Below are positions 7,981 through 17,521 of a stretch of DNA of 64,000 nucleotides, piece by piece. The notes under the pieces were generated by a model, which saw only the letters and a list, made by a program, of their open reading frames with translations, was not told the DNA's origin and did not search any database. This DNA comes from Rhodobacterales bacterium. GTDB lineage: Bacteria > Pseudomonadota > Alphaproteobacteria > Rhodobacterales > Rhodobacteraceae. Where the stretch lies: contig PDOZ01000027.1 in assembly GCA_002747325.1 (NCBI GenBank), positions 1 through 64,000 of the forward strand, written 5' to 3'. Position 1 is the first letter of the stretch. Each line of letters opens with the position of its first letter. The position numbers and the translations under genes were made by a program.

Positions 7981-8742
7981 TCAGTTGATGAGGGTGGGTT
8001 TGGTGGTGTGGGTGACGTTGGAGGGCAGAACGCGCAGGCGTCGGGCCACTTCCGTATAGGCGTCCGACAGCGAACCGAGGTCTTGCCGGAACACATCCTT
8101 GTCGAGCTTCTGCCCGGTCTCGATGTCCCAGAGCCGGCAGCTATCGGGCGAGATTTCATCCGCCACGATCAGGCGCATGAAATCGCCTTCCCAGACCCGA
8201 CCGACCTCGATCTTGAAATCAATCAGCTTGATGCCGACGCCATACATCACCCCGGACAGGTAATCGTTGACCCGCAGCGCCAGCGCCACGATGTCGTCCA
8301 TGTCCTGCTGCGAGGCCCAGCCGAAAGCGATGATATATTCCTCCGGCACCAGCGGGTCGCCCAACGCGTCGTCCTTATAGGAAAATTCCACGATGGGCCG
8401 CGGCAGGCGCATCCCCTCTTCCAGCCCGAGGCGCTTCGCCATCGACCCGGCGGCATAATTGCGCACGATCACTTCCAGCGGCACGATCTCGACCGAACGG
8501 ATCAGTTGCTCGCGCATGTTGAGCCGCTTGATGAAGTGGTTCGGCACACCGATCTGCGTCAGCCCGTTCATGAAGAACTCGGACAGGCGGTTGTTCAGCA
8601 CCCCCTTGCCGTCGATCACGTCCTTTTTTTCGGCGTTGAACGCGGTGGCGTCGTCCTTGAAATACTGCACCAGCGTCCCCGGCTCCGGCCCTTCATACAG
8701 AACCTTTGCCTTGCCTTCGTAGAGCTTTTTCCTGCGTGCCAT
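7981..8742 (-). CDS. purC: SAICAR synthetase
   Basis: 253 residues. It joins aspartate to CAIR using ATP in purine biosynthesis. The N-terminal glycine-rich nucleotide-binding strand ([14 protein letters not shown]), the [14 protein letters not shown] signature and the [10 protein letters not shown] motif are all present. It is the first gene of the purC-purS-purQ operon. The region upstream (8743-8934) is shared with the divergent ATPase zeta-subunit gene. No purine-type operator could be picked out there by eye. Confidence 0.97.
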   Translation of the reverse strand: MARRKKLYEGKAKVLYEGPEPGTLVQYFKDDATAFNAEKKDVIDGKGVLNNRLSEFFMNGLTQIGVPNHFIKRLNMREQLIRSVEIVPLEVIVRNYAAGSMAKRLGLEEGMRLPRPIVEFSYKDDALGDPLVPEEYIIAFGWASQQDMDDIVALALRVNDYLSGVMYGVGIKLIDFKIEVGRVWEGDFMRLIVADEISPDSCRLWDIETGQKLDKDVFRQDLGSLSDAYTEVARRLRVLPSNVTHTTKPTLIN

Positions 8743-8934
8743 CTGCGCCTGATCCCCCGGATTTTCCCGCCAACGCGCGGGCTACCTGTCCGGGCTATAG
8801 CGCCTGCGGCCCGCCCGGGCAAGCATGGGCACGCGCAAGAGCCGCGTTTTGGCGCTGGTTGCGCTCACGGGGGGTTGCCCGCGCGGCCTCAGGCGGGCAT
8901 ATGAGAATGGAAGCTATCTATAGAGGGGGTGTGT

Positions 8935-9246
8935 ATGACCACTTTTGACGAACGCGAAAGCGCATTCGAAGCGAAATTCGCCCATGACGAAGAGACCCGG
9001 TTCCGCGCCGAGGCCATGACCAACAAAAAGCTCGCCCTCTGGGCCGCCAAACAGCTCGGCAAGAACGAAGGCGAGCTGGCGGGCTATATCAAAGAGGTGA
9101 TTCACGCCGATTTTGAAGAGGCCGGACACGAAGACGTGGTGCGCAAAGTCGCCAAGGATCTCGAAGGCAAAGCCAGCGCCGACGAGATTCGCCAGAAGCG
9201 CCGCGCCCTGCGCTCCGACATCTTACACGAGCTGATGAACGCCTGA
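8935..9246 (+). CDS. ATPase inhibitor zeta subunit (DUF1476)
   Basis: 103 residues. In Paracoccus and related alphaproteobacteria this small helical protein binds F1 and blocks ATP hydrolysis by the F1FO-ATPase. The start is the ATG at 8935, with AGAGGGGG five bases upstream. A GTG six bases earlier is open but less well placed. The sequence MTTFDERESAFEAKFAHDEE matches the family's conserved N-terminal inhibitory region, and DEIRQKRRALR lies near the end. It stands alone with its own terminator. It supports an alphaproteobacterial origin. Confidence 0.92.
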   Translation: MTTFDERESAFEAKFAHDEETRFRAEAMTNKKLALWAAKQLGKNEGELAGYIKEVIHADFEEAGHEDVVRKVAKDLEGKASADEIRQKRRALRSDILHELMNA

Positions 9247-9252
9247 TCTTTG

Positions 9253-9282
9253 CGGGGCGTTTCACACGGAACGCCCCGTTTT
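9253..9282 (+). terminator. Intrinsic terminator after the zeta-subunit gene
   Basis: A 9-bp perfect stem CGGGGCGTT/AACGCCCCG with an 8-base loop, followed by TTTT, seven bases after the stop codon. Confidence 0.85.
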
Positions 9283-9371
9283 CCGGCCCTTGCGGCGGAA
9301 AATAGCTAAAATTCAAAATATTAACCGCATCTTCATTTTCCTGTGCCAAACCCAGAGACCACGAAATCGGT

Positions 9372-11474
9372 ATGAAAAAGGTATGGCGGCGTATGATAGG
9401 TGTTCTCCGACGTAATCGGCGATCCGGCGCGGGGTTTGACCCGGTGCGGCGCGGTGCGTCGGAACTGGATGCCGGGGGAGGCGCCGGGATCGGCGCCCGT
9501 GAACGGGCCTTGCCGCCGCCAACCGGCGACGCCCCGCTGCCGGGGCTGCGCACGCTCCTATTGCGACAAGCCCTGCCGCTGGCAGTAATCGCCCTCTTGT
9601 TGCTCGTCCTATGGGACCGCTTGCAAGCCCTTGATTTTGAACACGTCTTCGCCGCGCTACAAACGGTTTCCCCGCTGCAATGGCTATTCGGCACCCTGTT
9701 CACCGCCCTCTCCTTCTGGGCGCTCGGGCGCTACGACCGGGTGGTGCATCAGGTCATGGGCACCGGCATCGGCCCGCGCGAAGCGGTGCGCACCGGCATG
9801 GCCGCCATCGCCGTGGCGCAGACCGTCGGCATGGGCGCGGTGACCGGCGCCTTCGTGCGCTGGCGGCTCCTGCCCTCGCTCAACCTCGTCACCGCCTCCA
9901 AACTATCAATCTTCGTTGCCATCTCCTTCCTCGCGGGCTGGGCCGTGGTATCCGCCGCCACCCTGCTTTTCGTCGATCTTCCCCTGCCCGGCGCCCGCCC
10001 CATCGCGCTCATGGTGCTGCTCGCCGCCGCCCTGCTCGCCGCCACCGCCCTGCTGCGCCCGCAACTGGTGCGTCCCCAATTGCTGTTTAGTGCCCCGCTG
10101 GCGCGCCTGACCCTGCCGCCCCTGCGTGCAATGGGCGCCATCGTGATGCTCACCGCCCTCGACACCTTCGCCGCCGGGATGGTGCTGTGGACCCTCCTCC
10201 CCGCCGAAATCGCCCTGCCACCCCTGACCCTGATCGCCGCCTATCTGCTGGCCCTCGGCGCGGGACTGATCCTGACCACCCCCGGCGGCGTCGGCCCCTT
10301 TGAAGTCGCCCTGCTCGCCCTGTTGCCCGCCGTGCCCGCCGAGCCGCTGCTCGCCGCCGTGCTGGCCTACCGCGCCCTGTATTACGCCCTGCCCGCCCTC
10401 ATCGGCGCCGCCGTGCTGATCCGCGGCCCGCTGCAAGAACACAAACCAGAGCAACCCGCCCTCAACCGCCTGCCCGCGCCGGACAACCTGCCCATGCTGA
10501 TCGAAGCGGTGATCGACCAGGCCCCGCGCGCCGAAACCGCCCTGCTGCGCCACGGGCATCTGCAGCTGCTCAACGATGCGAACCAGCGCCCCGCCGCCAT
10601 GGCCGCCCCTGCCGGGCAAAGCCTCGTCAGCCTGCTCGGCCCGCTCTATAGCGATTGCCCGCCGGATACCTTCCTCGACACCCTGAGCAACGCCGCCCGC
10701 ACCCGCCTGCGCACCCCGGTGCTTTATAAAGCCCCCGCCCGCATCGCTGCCCGCGCCCGCGCGCGCGGCTGGTCCGTCCTCGCCATCGCCCGCGAAGCCT
10801 GGGTCAATCCGCAATCCTTCGATGAGAACGGCCCCAAACGCCGCCAGTTGCGCCGCAAACTGCGCAAGGCCGAAAGCGCCGGACTGCACATCGAAATCAT
10901 CCCCCCCGGCAGCACCGCCCCCCTGCCCCTCGCCGAGATGGCGGAAATCGCCGAAAACTGGCAGCGCGAACGCGGCGGCGAGCGCGGCTTTTCCATGGGA
11001 AAATGGAACCCGGATGGGCTGCACCACGCCCTTGTCCTGCTCGCCCGCTGCCCCGACGAACAAGGCCGCGTCGCCGGTTTCATCACCGTGCATCTGAACC
11101 AAAACGAAGCGGTGCTGGACCTGCTGCGTCCCGGTCCGAACGCACCCGACGGATTGATGCACCTCTTGGTCACCCGCGCCATCGAGACCGCAAAAACCCG
11201 CGGCCTGACCCGCTTTTCGCTCGCCGCCGTGCCCGTCGAATACCGCGCTCAAGACCCCTGGCGTTTCCGCATCCTGCGCCAACGCATCAACACCGCCGCC
11301 GGCGCCGCAGGGCTGCGCCAGTTCAAATCCAGCTTCGCCCCCCGCTGGGAAACCCTTTACATGGCCGCCCCAACCCCGAGAAGCCTCGCCATCGGCATGC
11401 TCGACGTCATGCGCGAAATCCGCCCCGCCCGTCGCCAGCCGCGAAAAAGGCGAAACCCCTTCAATCTGCTTTAA
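9372..11474 (+). CDS. mprF: MprF-like protein: membrane flippase domain plus phosphatidylglycerol aminoacyltransferase domain (DUF2156)
   Basis: 700 residues. The N-terminal half (about 60-350) is a run of hydrophobic segments of the flippase type, with the motif TTPGGVGPFEVALL near residue 303. The C-terminal half (about 375-690) is a DUF2156/GNAT-like aminoacyl transferase with SLLGPLYSD, GLHHALVLLARC and an arginine/lysine-rich tail. MprF proteins add lysine or alanine to phosphatidylglycerol and move the product to the outer leaflet, reducing sensitivity to cationic peptides. Which amino acid is used cannot be read from sequence. An internal ATG at 9393 is an alternative start. The gene is alone on its strand, converging on ilvC. 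Confidence 0.85.
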   Translation: MKKVWRRMIGVLRRNRRSGAGFDPVRRGASELDAGGGAGIGARERALPPPTGDAPLPGLRTLLLRQALPLAVIALLLLVLWDRLQALDFEHVFAALQTVSPLQWLFGTLFTALSFWALGRYDRVVHQVMGTGIGPREAVRTGMAAIAVAQTVGMGAVTGAFVRWRLLPSLNLVTASKLSIFVAISFLAGWAVVSAATLLFVDLPLPGARPIALMVLLAAALLAATALLRPQLVRPQLLFSAPLARLTLPPLRAMGAIVMLTALDTFAAGMVLWTLLPAEIALPPLTLIAAYLLALGAGLILTTPGGVGPFEVALLALLPAVPAEPLLAAVLAYRALYYALPALIGAAVLIRGPLQEHKPEQPALNRLPAPDNLPMLIEAVIDQAPRAETALLRHGHLQLLNDANQRPAAMAAPAGQSLVSLLGPLYSDCPPDTFLDTLSNAARTRLRTPVLYKAPARIAARARARGWSVLAIAREAWVNPQSFDENGPKRRQLRRKLRKAESAGLHIEIIPPGSTAPLPLAEMAEIAENWQRERGGERGFSMGKWNPDGLHHALVLLARCPDEQGRVAGFITVHLNQNEAVLDLLRPGPNAPDGLMHLLVTRAIETAKTRGLTRFSLAAVPVEYRAQDPWRFRILRQRINTAAGAAGLRQFKSSFAPRWETLYMAAPTPRSLAIGMLDVMREIRPARRQPRKRRNPFNLL

Positions 11475-11503
11475 ACAAAGGGCAAGAACCAACAGATCAT
11501 AAC

Positions 11504-11539
11504 CGCAAACGCAAACGCAAACGCAAACGCAAACGCAAA
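11504..11539. repeat. Six perfect CGCAAA hexamers between mprF and ilvC
   Basis: A tandem array of exactly six CGCAAA units (36 bases), directly next to the ilvC terminator hairpin. On the minus strand it forms the terminator tail as repeated TTTGCG. Slippage could change its length between strains. Confidence 0.95.
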
Positions 11540-11540
11540 A

Positions 11541-11560
11541 GGGGCGCCCGAAGGCGCCCC
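11541..11560 (-). terminator. Intrinsic terminator of ilvC
   Basis: A perfect 8-bp stem GGGGCGCC/GGCGCCCC with a TTCG loop on the minus strand, 20 bases after the ilvC stop. The following tail is TTTTGCGTTTGCG, continued by the hexamer array at 11504-11539. Confidence 0.85.
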
Positions 11561-11580
11561 GATGCAAGCCGTTTCCCGCT

Positions 11581-12660
<1,080 letters not shown>

Positions 12661-12674
12661 TCAAAATGTATTGA

Positions 12675-12716
12675 AATACGGGTATTCTTCATATTATTAT
12701 TCGCCAATATCGTATT
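12675..12716. promoter_or_regulatory. Pair of AATAC..GTATT-type palindromes, candidate Lrp operator
   Basis: AATACGGGTATT (12675-12686) and AATATCGTATT (12706-12716) lie in the AT-rich 126-bp gap between ilvC and the divergent Lrp-type gene. Their centres are about 30 bp apart, three helical turns, as expected when an Lrp-type oligomer wraps DNA. Binding is inferred. Confidence 0.45.
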
Positions 12717-12729
12717 TTTCGGGCCTTTC

Positions 12730-13188
12730 ATGCAGATCGACGACACAGACCGCAGAATCCTCCGCCGCTTGCAGGCCGACCCGGCGCGCCCGGTGGCGGA
12801 GCTGGCGGAACTGGCCGGGGTAACGCAGGCGACCTGCGCGCGGCGGCTCGACAAACTCGCCCGCGCCGGAATTTTGCGCGGCCAATCGGCGGTGATCCAC
12901 TGGCCCTCGCTGGGCTACGAGGTTGAGGTCGCCCTGCGCGTCACCCTCGACAAAACCGATCCCCGCGCCTTTGATGAATTTATCGCAGAAGCCCGAGAAG
13001 TCCCGGAAGTCATTGAAATTCAAACCTTTCTCGGGCGTGTCGACGTGCGCCTGCTGATTCTCGCCCGCGACATGGCGCATTATCAGCACCTCTACCGCAC
13101 CCGCGTTCTGACCCTGCCACACATTACCGACATCGAAGCGCTGGTCGCGGTGTCGGAGATCAAATCCGAGGAGGCGCTGCCGCTGTGA
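12730..13188 (+). CDS. Lrp/AsnC-family transcriptional regulator (first of pair)
   Basis: 152 residues. N-terminal winged HTH (about 3-60; ILRRLQADPARPVAELAELAGVTQATCARRLDKL) and C-terminal RAM/ActR ligand-binding domain (about 65-145). Members sense amino acids. The divergent position next to ilvC and the palindromes between them suggest a role in branched-chain amino acid control, but this is inference. The stop overlaps the next Lrp gene by GTGA, so the two proteins are made together and could form mixed oligomers. Confidence 0.9.
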   Translation: MQIDDTDRRILRRLQADPARPVAELAELAGVTQATCARRLDKLARAGILRGQSAVIHWPSLGYEVEVALRVTLDKTDPRAFDEFIAEAREVPEVIEIQTFLGRVDVRLLILARDMAHYQHLYRTRVLTLPHITDIEALVAVSEIKSEEALPL

Positions 13189-13643
13189 GCGCCAATCTGG
13201 ATGAAATTGACCGTGAGATTTTGCGGCTTCTGGTGGCGGATGCGACCCTTTCTTCCGGCGAAATCGGGCGACGGGTCGGGGTCAGCCAACCCGCCGCGTG
13301 GCGCCGTGTGAATCGGTTAACCGAAACGGGCATCCTTGCCGGGCGGCGGCTGGATCTCGACCGCGAGGCGCTGGGATTCGGCGTTACCGTGTTTCTCGGC
13401 GTCAAACTGGCGGTCAAGGGGCGGGTGTCGCTGGAGGATTTCGAGCGCGCCGTGGTGGCGATCCCGGAGGTGCAAAGCGTCACCCATGTGTTGGGGCTGT
13501 ATGATTACCGACTGCGGGTTGTCGCCCGCGATCTATCTGATTTTGAACGGGTTTTACGCCGACGTATCATGACTTTGCCCGGCGTGGGCAATGTCGAAGC
13601 CAACGTGGTTTTGAGCGAAGAACGCCGGGCGGGGCCGCTTTAA
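13185..13643 (+). CDS. Lrp/AsnC-family transcriptional regulator (second of pair)
   Basis: 152 residues from a GTG that overlaps the previous stop. The HTH is IGRRVGVSQPAAWRRVNRLTETGIL (about 25-50), followed by a RAM domain ending VEANVVLSEER. It has the same length and architecture as its neighbour but is clearly diverged from it in the HTH, so the two probably read different sites or work as a heteromer. The effector is not evident. Confidence 0.9.
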   Translation: MSANLDEIDREILRLLVADATLSSGEIGRRVGVSQPAAWRRVNRLTETGILAGRRLDLDREALGFGVTVFLGVKLAVKGRVSLEDFERAVVAIPEVQSVTHVLGLYDYRLRVVARDLSDFERVLRRRIMTLPGVGNVEANVVLSEERRAGPL

Positions 13644-13714
13644 CCGGAACTTTATTGCCCGCGTCAACCTTTTGGTAACTTTGTCCTGCCATAGTCGGGG
13701 CGAAGGACGGGAAA

Positions 13715-14704
13715 ATGTTGGATCAGGACAATATCAGTGTGATGCGCCGCCTGGCCGGGGCGGGACGGCCACCGCCGGAAATTGCGGCGCTGACGGCGGA
13801 GAAAGCGCTGCGCGGGGCGGTGGCGCAGGCGGGCGAGGATGTGGCCGCGCTGGTCGTGTCCGCCGGAACGGTCGCGCGCGGGCGCATGACTTTGGCGCGC
13901 TTGCCGGAGGAGATGCCGGAGAACGGGTTGCTGGCGCTGCTCGAAGGCCCGGAGGGGCGTTTCGGCCTGCTGGTTCTGGACCCGCAGGCTCTGGCTGCGT
14001 TGATCGAAATGCAGACCATGGGCCGGGTTTTGCCCCGTCCGGCCCCTCCGCGCGTGCCTACGCGCACGGACGCCATCATGTGCGCCGATTTCATCGACCG
14101 GGTGCTGGAACTGTTGGAGGGGCGGGTGACGGAAGCGGCCCTGCCGGATGCCCCTGCGCTCACCGGCTTTCGCTACGCGCTCGCTTTGCCGGACCTGCGC
14201 GCGGTGCAACTGACGCTGGAAGACATCCCGTTTCGCCACTTCGCCGCACCGCTGGATCTGGCGAACGGGGCGAAAACCGGGCATCTGCACCTGATTTTGC
14301 CCGCAGAGCTCGCCGCGAAACCGCGCGCGGCAGCGGAAGACCCGGAGCGCCGCGCCGCCTACCAACAGCGCATGATGCGGGTTGAGGCGCAGCTAACGGC
14401 AGTGCTGCACCGCGTCACCCTGCCGCTGGCGGCGGTAAATCGGCTCGAAATCGGCGCGCAACTGGACATCCCCCAAGAGGCTATCCGTCAAATCACCCTC
14501 GAAGACTGCCATCAAAACCCGGTCGCCAAGGGTCGTCTTGGACAGGCGCATGGCTTTCAGGCCCTGCGCATCAACCCGCCGGACCCTCCGCTTGCAGCCG
14601 TAGCACCCCCCACAGAAACCGCAAAACTGGCCCATTCCCCGGAAATCCCGGCAATGATCCCGGACCCAACAGAGGCCCCGCCCGGCCCCGATGAAGCCCC
14701 ATGA
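13715..14704 (+). CDS. FliM/FliN-type flagellar motor switch C-terminal domain protein (orphan)
   Basis: 329 residues. The region PVPLAVNRLEIGAQLDIPQ-like (here LPLAAVNRLEIGAQLDIP at about 230-247), followed by LEDCHQNPVAKGRLGQ, resembles the SpoA/surface-presentation domain found in FliM and FliN. The upstream half has weak FliM-like character (IMCADFIDRVLELLEG), and the C-terminus is proline-rich and probably disordered. No other flagellar gene is nearby. Orphan genes of this kind occur in Rhodobacterales genomes, and whether they serve the motor is unknown to me. The ATG at 13715 follows a purine-rich stretch (GGACGGGAAA). Confidence 0.68.
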   Translation: MLDQDNISVMRRLAGAGRPPPEIAALTAEKALRGAVAQAGEDVAALVVSAGTVARGRMTLARLPEEMPENGLLALLEGPEGRFGLLVLDPQALAALIEMQTMGRVLPRPAPPRVPTRTDAIMCADFIDRVLELLEGRVTEAALPDAPALTGFRYALALPDLRAVQLTLEDIPFRHFAAPLDLANGAKTGHLHLILPAELAAKPRAAAEDPERRAAYQQRMMRVEAQLTAVLHRVTLPLAAVNRLEIGAQLDIPQEAIRQITLEDCHQNPVAKGRLGQAHGFQALRINPPDPPLAAVAPPTETAKLAHSPEIPAMIPDPTEAPPGPDEAP

Positions 14705-14793
14705 TACGAACACGCGCCCCATCCGTTCAAGGTCCGCATTCCATATGAGTTACAAATTGCCCCCTTACCCAATCAACTCAACTTCGTCCGCCA

Positions 14794-15390
14794 TCACCCC
14801 ACCAGCATCCAAACCGCCACCAGCCCCAGCGCGGCGGCAAAGAGGCGGTTGAACTGGCGAGCGTGGCGCGGATTGTGAAACAGGGCTGCGAGCCGGTCGC
14901 CAAGCAAGGTCCAAAGGGAGAAGGCGACGAGGTTATTGAGGGTAAAAATGCTGGTGATCCACAGCACTTCGGACAGGTGTGGCAAACGGGTCTGGCCAAG
15001 GAACTGGGTAAACATCAGGGCGATGATGACATAGGCTTTGGGGTTGAGCAGCAGCAGGATGGCCCCGGCCCAAACCCCTGCCGGACGCGCTTCGCCGCCA
15101 TTCTTAACCGCCCCCGCCCAGTAAAATTTCCACGCCAGCCACAGAACGTACAGCGCTCCGGCTATTCGGAGCATCAAGGCAAGGCGCGGGAAGGGTTCCA
15201 GCGTGGCAACAAAGCCCATACCAATCGCCGCCGTTACGATCCATGTCGCGAGGTGGTAGCCCAAACTGGCGGGCAGCGTCGCTCGGACGCCAAAACGCGC
15301 GCCGTTGGCGGCAAAGAACAGGTTGCCGGGGCCGGGGCTATAGGCCAGTGGGAACAGAAAAAGGATCAGGGCGAAAAAGCTTTGCGACAT
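14794..15390 (-). CDS. LysE/RhtB-family amino acid exporter
   Basis: 198 residues from the ATG at 15390, which has GGAG six bases upstream. Longer readings run through the upstream terminator and are unlikely. About six transmembrane segments, with the family motif SPGPGNLFFAANGARFG after the first helix. Such proteins export lysine, threonine, homoserine or similar solutes. The substrate cannot be assigned. It stands apart from its neighbours. Confidence 0.88.
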   Translation of the reverse strand: MSQSFFALILFLFPLAYSPGPGNLFFAANGARFGVRATLPASLGYHLATWIVTAAIGMGFVATLEPFPRLALMLRIAGALYVLWLAWKFYWAGAVKNGGEARPAGVWAGAILLLLNPKAYVIIALMFTQFLGQTRLPHLSEVLWITSIFTLNNLVAFSLWTLLGDRLAALFHNPRHARQFNRLFAAALGLVAVWMLVG

Positions 15391-15454
15391 TTGGGACTCC
15401 ATTTTTGCCCCAACAAGCCGCGACCGGCGCGCGCCGTCGACCCGGTTCTTGCGC

Positions 15455-15493
15455 AAACGCCCCAAACGCAAACGGCCCCGCCGAAGCGGGGCC
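15455..15493 (-). terminator. Intrinsic terminator of the acyl-CoA synthetase gene
   Basis: A perfect 8-bp stem GGCCCCGC/GCGGGGCC with a TTCG loop on the minus strand (15474-15493), followed by the tail GTTTGCGTTTGGGGCGTTTGCG. It is the third example in the window of a tail built from TTTG repeats. Confidence 0.8.
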
Positions 15494-15515
15494 GAATTCA
15501 CGGTTCAGGACCGCG

Positions 15516-17417
15516 TTATTCGATCCACTCATAGGGCCGGGTGAACTCGCCCAGCACATGCGACACCGCCTCGCGATCAACATCGCCCGTGGGCTCCAGC
15601 CGCGCCACAAGGCCGCGCTTCTTACTGTCGATCACCTCTTTCACCTGCGCCGCATGACCCGCCTTGGCCAGCGCCGCGTTGTAAATGCGCGCAATCGCTT
15701 CCTTGCGCAGGTCCGGCTTGAACACCTTGCCAACCGCGGTTTTCGGCAACTCGTCCATGATGGTGATGTGCTTCGGAATGGCGGCGCGCTCCGGGATGCG
15801 ATCCTTGGAGAAATCGCGCAGCTCCTTCGGCGTGGCGCTCGCGCCCTCCACCAATTCGACATAGGCACAGGGCAACTCGCCCGCGAAAGCGTCCGGCTGG
15901 CCGATGGCGCCCACGAAGGCCACCGCCGGATGCCCGGCCAGCGCCTCTTCGATCTCCGCCGGGTCGATATTGTGCCCGCCGCGGATGATCAGATCCTTGG
16001 CCCGGCCGGTGATCCAGAGATAGCCGTCCTCGTCAAAACGCCCAAGATCGCCGGTGCGCAGGAATTTGTGATGCGCGAAAAGGCCGGTGTTTTTCTCGAC
16101 CTCGGTATAGGTCTGGCCCTCGAACACCCCCGGATTGTCGATGCAGATCTCGCCAACCTCATCGACCGCGCATTCGTTCAGCACGTTGCCGTCATCGTCG
16201 CAATGCAGGATTTTCACATCCGTATAGGGCAGCGGCACGCCGACGGAACCGATTTTTTTCTGCCCTTCGCCCAAGGGGTTACAGGACACAAGGCAGGTTG
16301 CTTCCGTCAGGCCATAGCCCTCGACCAGCGTCACTTCCGTTGTCGATTCAAAGCGGTTGAACAGCTCAACCGGGAACGGCGCCGAGCCGGAAAAGGCCAC
16401 TTTCAGCGTCGACAGATCCGCATCGACCGGGCGCTGCATCAGCGCGGCGGCGGCGGTGGGCACGGTGATCATGAACGTGACCTTCCAGCGCTCCACCAGC
16501 TTCCAGAAATTGTCGAACACCCCGTCGCCGCGATAGCCCGCCGGGGTCGGCGAGATCATATGCGCGCCCGAGGACAGACAGGCCATGAAGATCACATGCA
16601 CCGCGAAAACGTGGAACAGCGGCAGCGGGCAGATGATCACATCCTCCTCGCCAAAGAGCAGGTTCGCCCCGAGCCAACCGTTATAGACGATGCCGGAATA
16701 TTTGTGCTGCGCCACTTTCGGCATGCCCGTGGTGCCGCCGGTATGGAACAGCGCCGCAACCCGATCCACGCCACAATCTTCGAAATCCAGCGTCTTGCTT
16801 TGCGCCGCACAGGCGCTGACAAAATCCTGCACCTTCGCCTGATGCGTCGGCTTCACCCGCGGGCGGATCAGCGGCACGATGAGGTTTTTCGGGAATGTCA
16901 GGTAGCGGTTGAGGTCGATCTCCAGCACATGCTTGACATTCGGCGCCAGCGCCACCGCCTCATGCGCGTGTTGCGCCACATCGGTTTTCGGGAACCCCTT
17001 CAGCGTGACCACCACCTTGGCCTTGGTTTCGCGCAAAATCGCCCCAACCTGTTCCGGCTCCAGCAGCGGGTTGATCGGGTTGACGACCCCCGCGATCATG
17101 CCGCCGATCAGCGTATACAGCGCCTCGTTACAATTCGGCAGGATAAAAGCCACGACGTCGTTTTCCCCGACGCCCAGCTTGCGAAACAGGTTGGCCGCCT
17201 GAATCGACTTGTCCGCCAACTCGCTCCAGGTCACCGTTTCCGCCGGATCCTTCGGCCCGGACGTGATCTGAAAACTCGAGGCCGGGCGATGGCCATGCTC
17301 AGCGCGGGTGCGCTCCAGCAATTCATAGATCGTCACCGGCGTCTTGCGTTCTTCCCAGGTCTTTTCCTGTTCGATCTGGTCGCGCACCGCCGGTGTTATA
17401 TACTCATATCTTGCCAT
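15516..17417 (-). CDS. Acyl-CoA synthetase (AMP-forming)
   Basis: 633 residues, ANL superfamily. It activates a carboxylic acid, probably a fatty acid, to its CoA ester. The AMP-binding motif appears as HTGGTTGMPK, then GYGLTEATC, then the hinge region TGRAKDLIIRGGHNI, and the catalytic lysine region GKVFKPDLRK. The thioester-forming domain is complete. The gene is preceded by a TTACGTTAC sequence (17498-17506, complement), also seen before the MerR/acyl-CoA dehydrogenase cluster. A shared regulator is therefore possible. The chain length of the substrate is unknown. Confidence 0.9.
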   Translation of the reverse strand: MARYEYITPAVRDQIEQEKTWEERKTPVTIYELLERTRAEHGHRPASSFQITSGPKDPAETVTWSELADKSIQAANLFRKLGVGENDVVAFILPNCNEALYTLIGGMIAGVVNPINPLLEPEQVGAILRETKAKVVVTLKGFPKTDVAQHAHEAVALAPNVKHVLEIDLNRYLTFPKNLIVPLIRPRVKPTHQAKVQDFVSACAAQSKTLDFEDCGVDRVAALFHTGGTTGMPKVAQHKYSGIVYNGWLGANLLFGEEDVIICPLPLFHVFAVHVIFMACLSSGAHMISPTPAGYRGDGVFDNFWKLVERWKVTFMITVPTAAAALMQRPVDADLSTLKVAFSGSAPFPVELFNRFESTTEVTLVEGYGLTEATCLVSCNPLGEGQKKIGSVGVPLPYTDVKILHCDDDGNVLNECAVDEVGEICIDNPGVFEGQTYTEVEKNTGLFAHHKFLRTGDLGRFDEDGYLWITGRAKDLIIRGGHNIDPAEIEEALAGHPAVAFVGAIGQPDAFAGELPCAYVELVEGASATPKELRDFSKDRIPERAAIPKHITIMDELPKTAVGKVFKPDLRKEAIARIYNAALAKAGHAAQVKEVIDSKKRGLVARLEPTGDVDREAVSHVLGEFTRPYEWIE

Positions 17418-17521
17418 GAAACCCTCCCCGTTTCTGACTGGCGCATTCTGTCATGTGCATCCCCCGAAGGTGAACATTTCCCAAGCGCGGGTCAAGTGTA
17501 ACGTAACTGCGACCTGCGCGG

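Noticed and set aside
9906..11567. A 553-codon open frame antisense to mprF
   Set aside because: It consists of Gly/Gln/His-rich low-complexity translation typical of the opposite strand of GC-rich genes, while the plus-strand MprF protein has clear family motifs.
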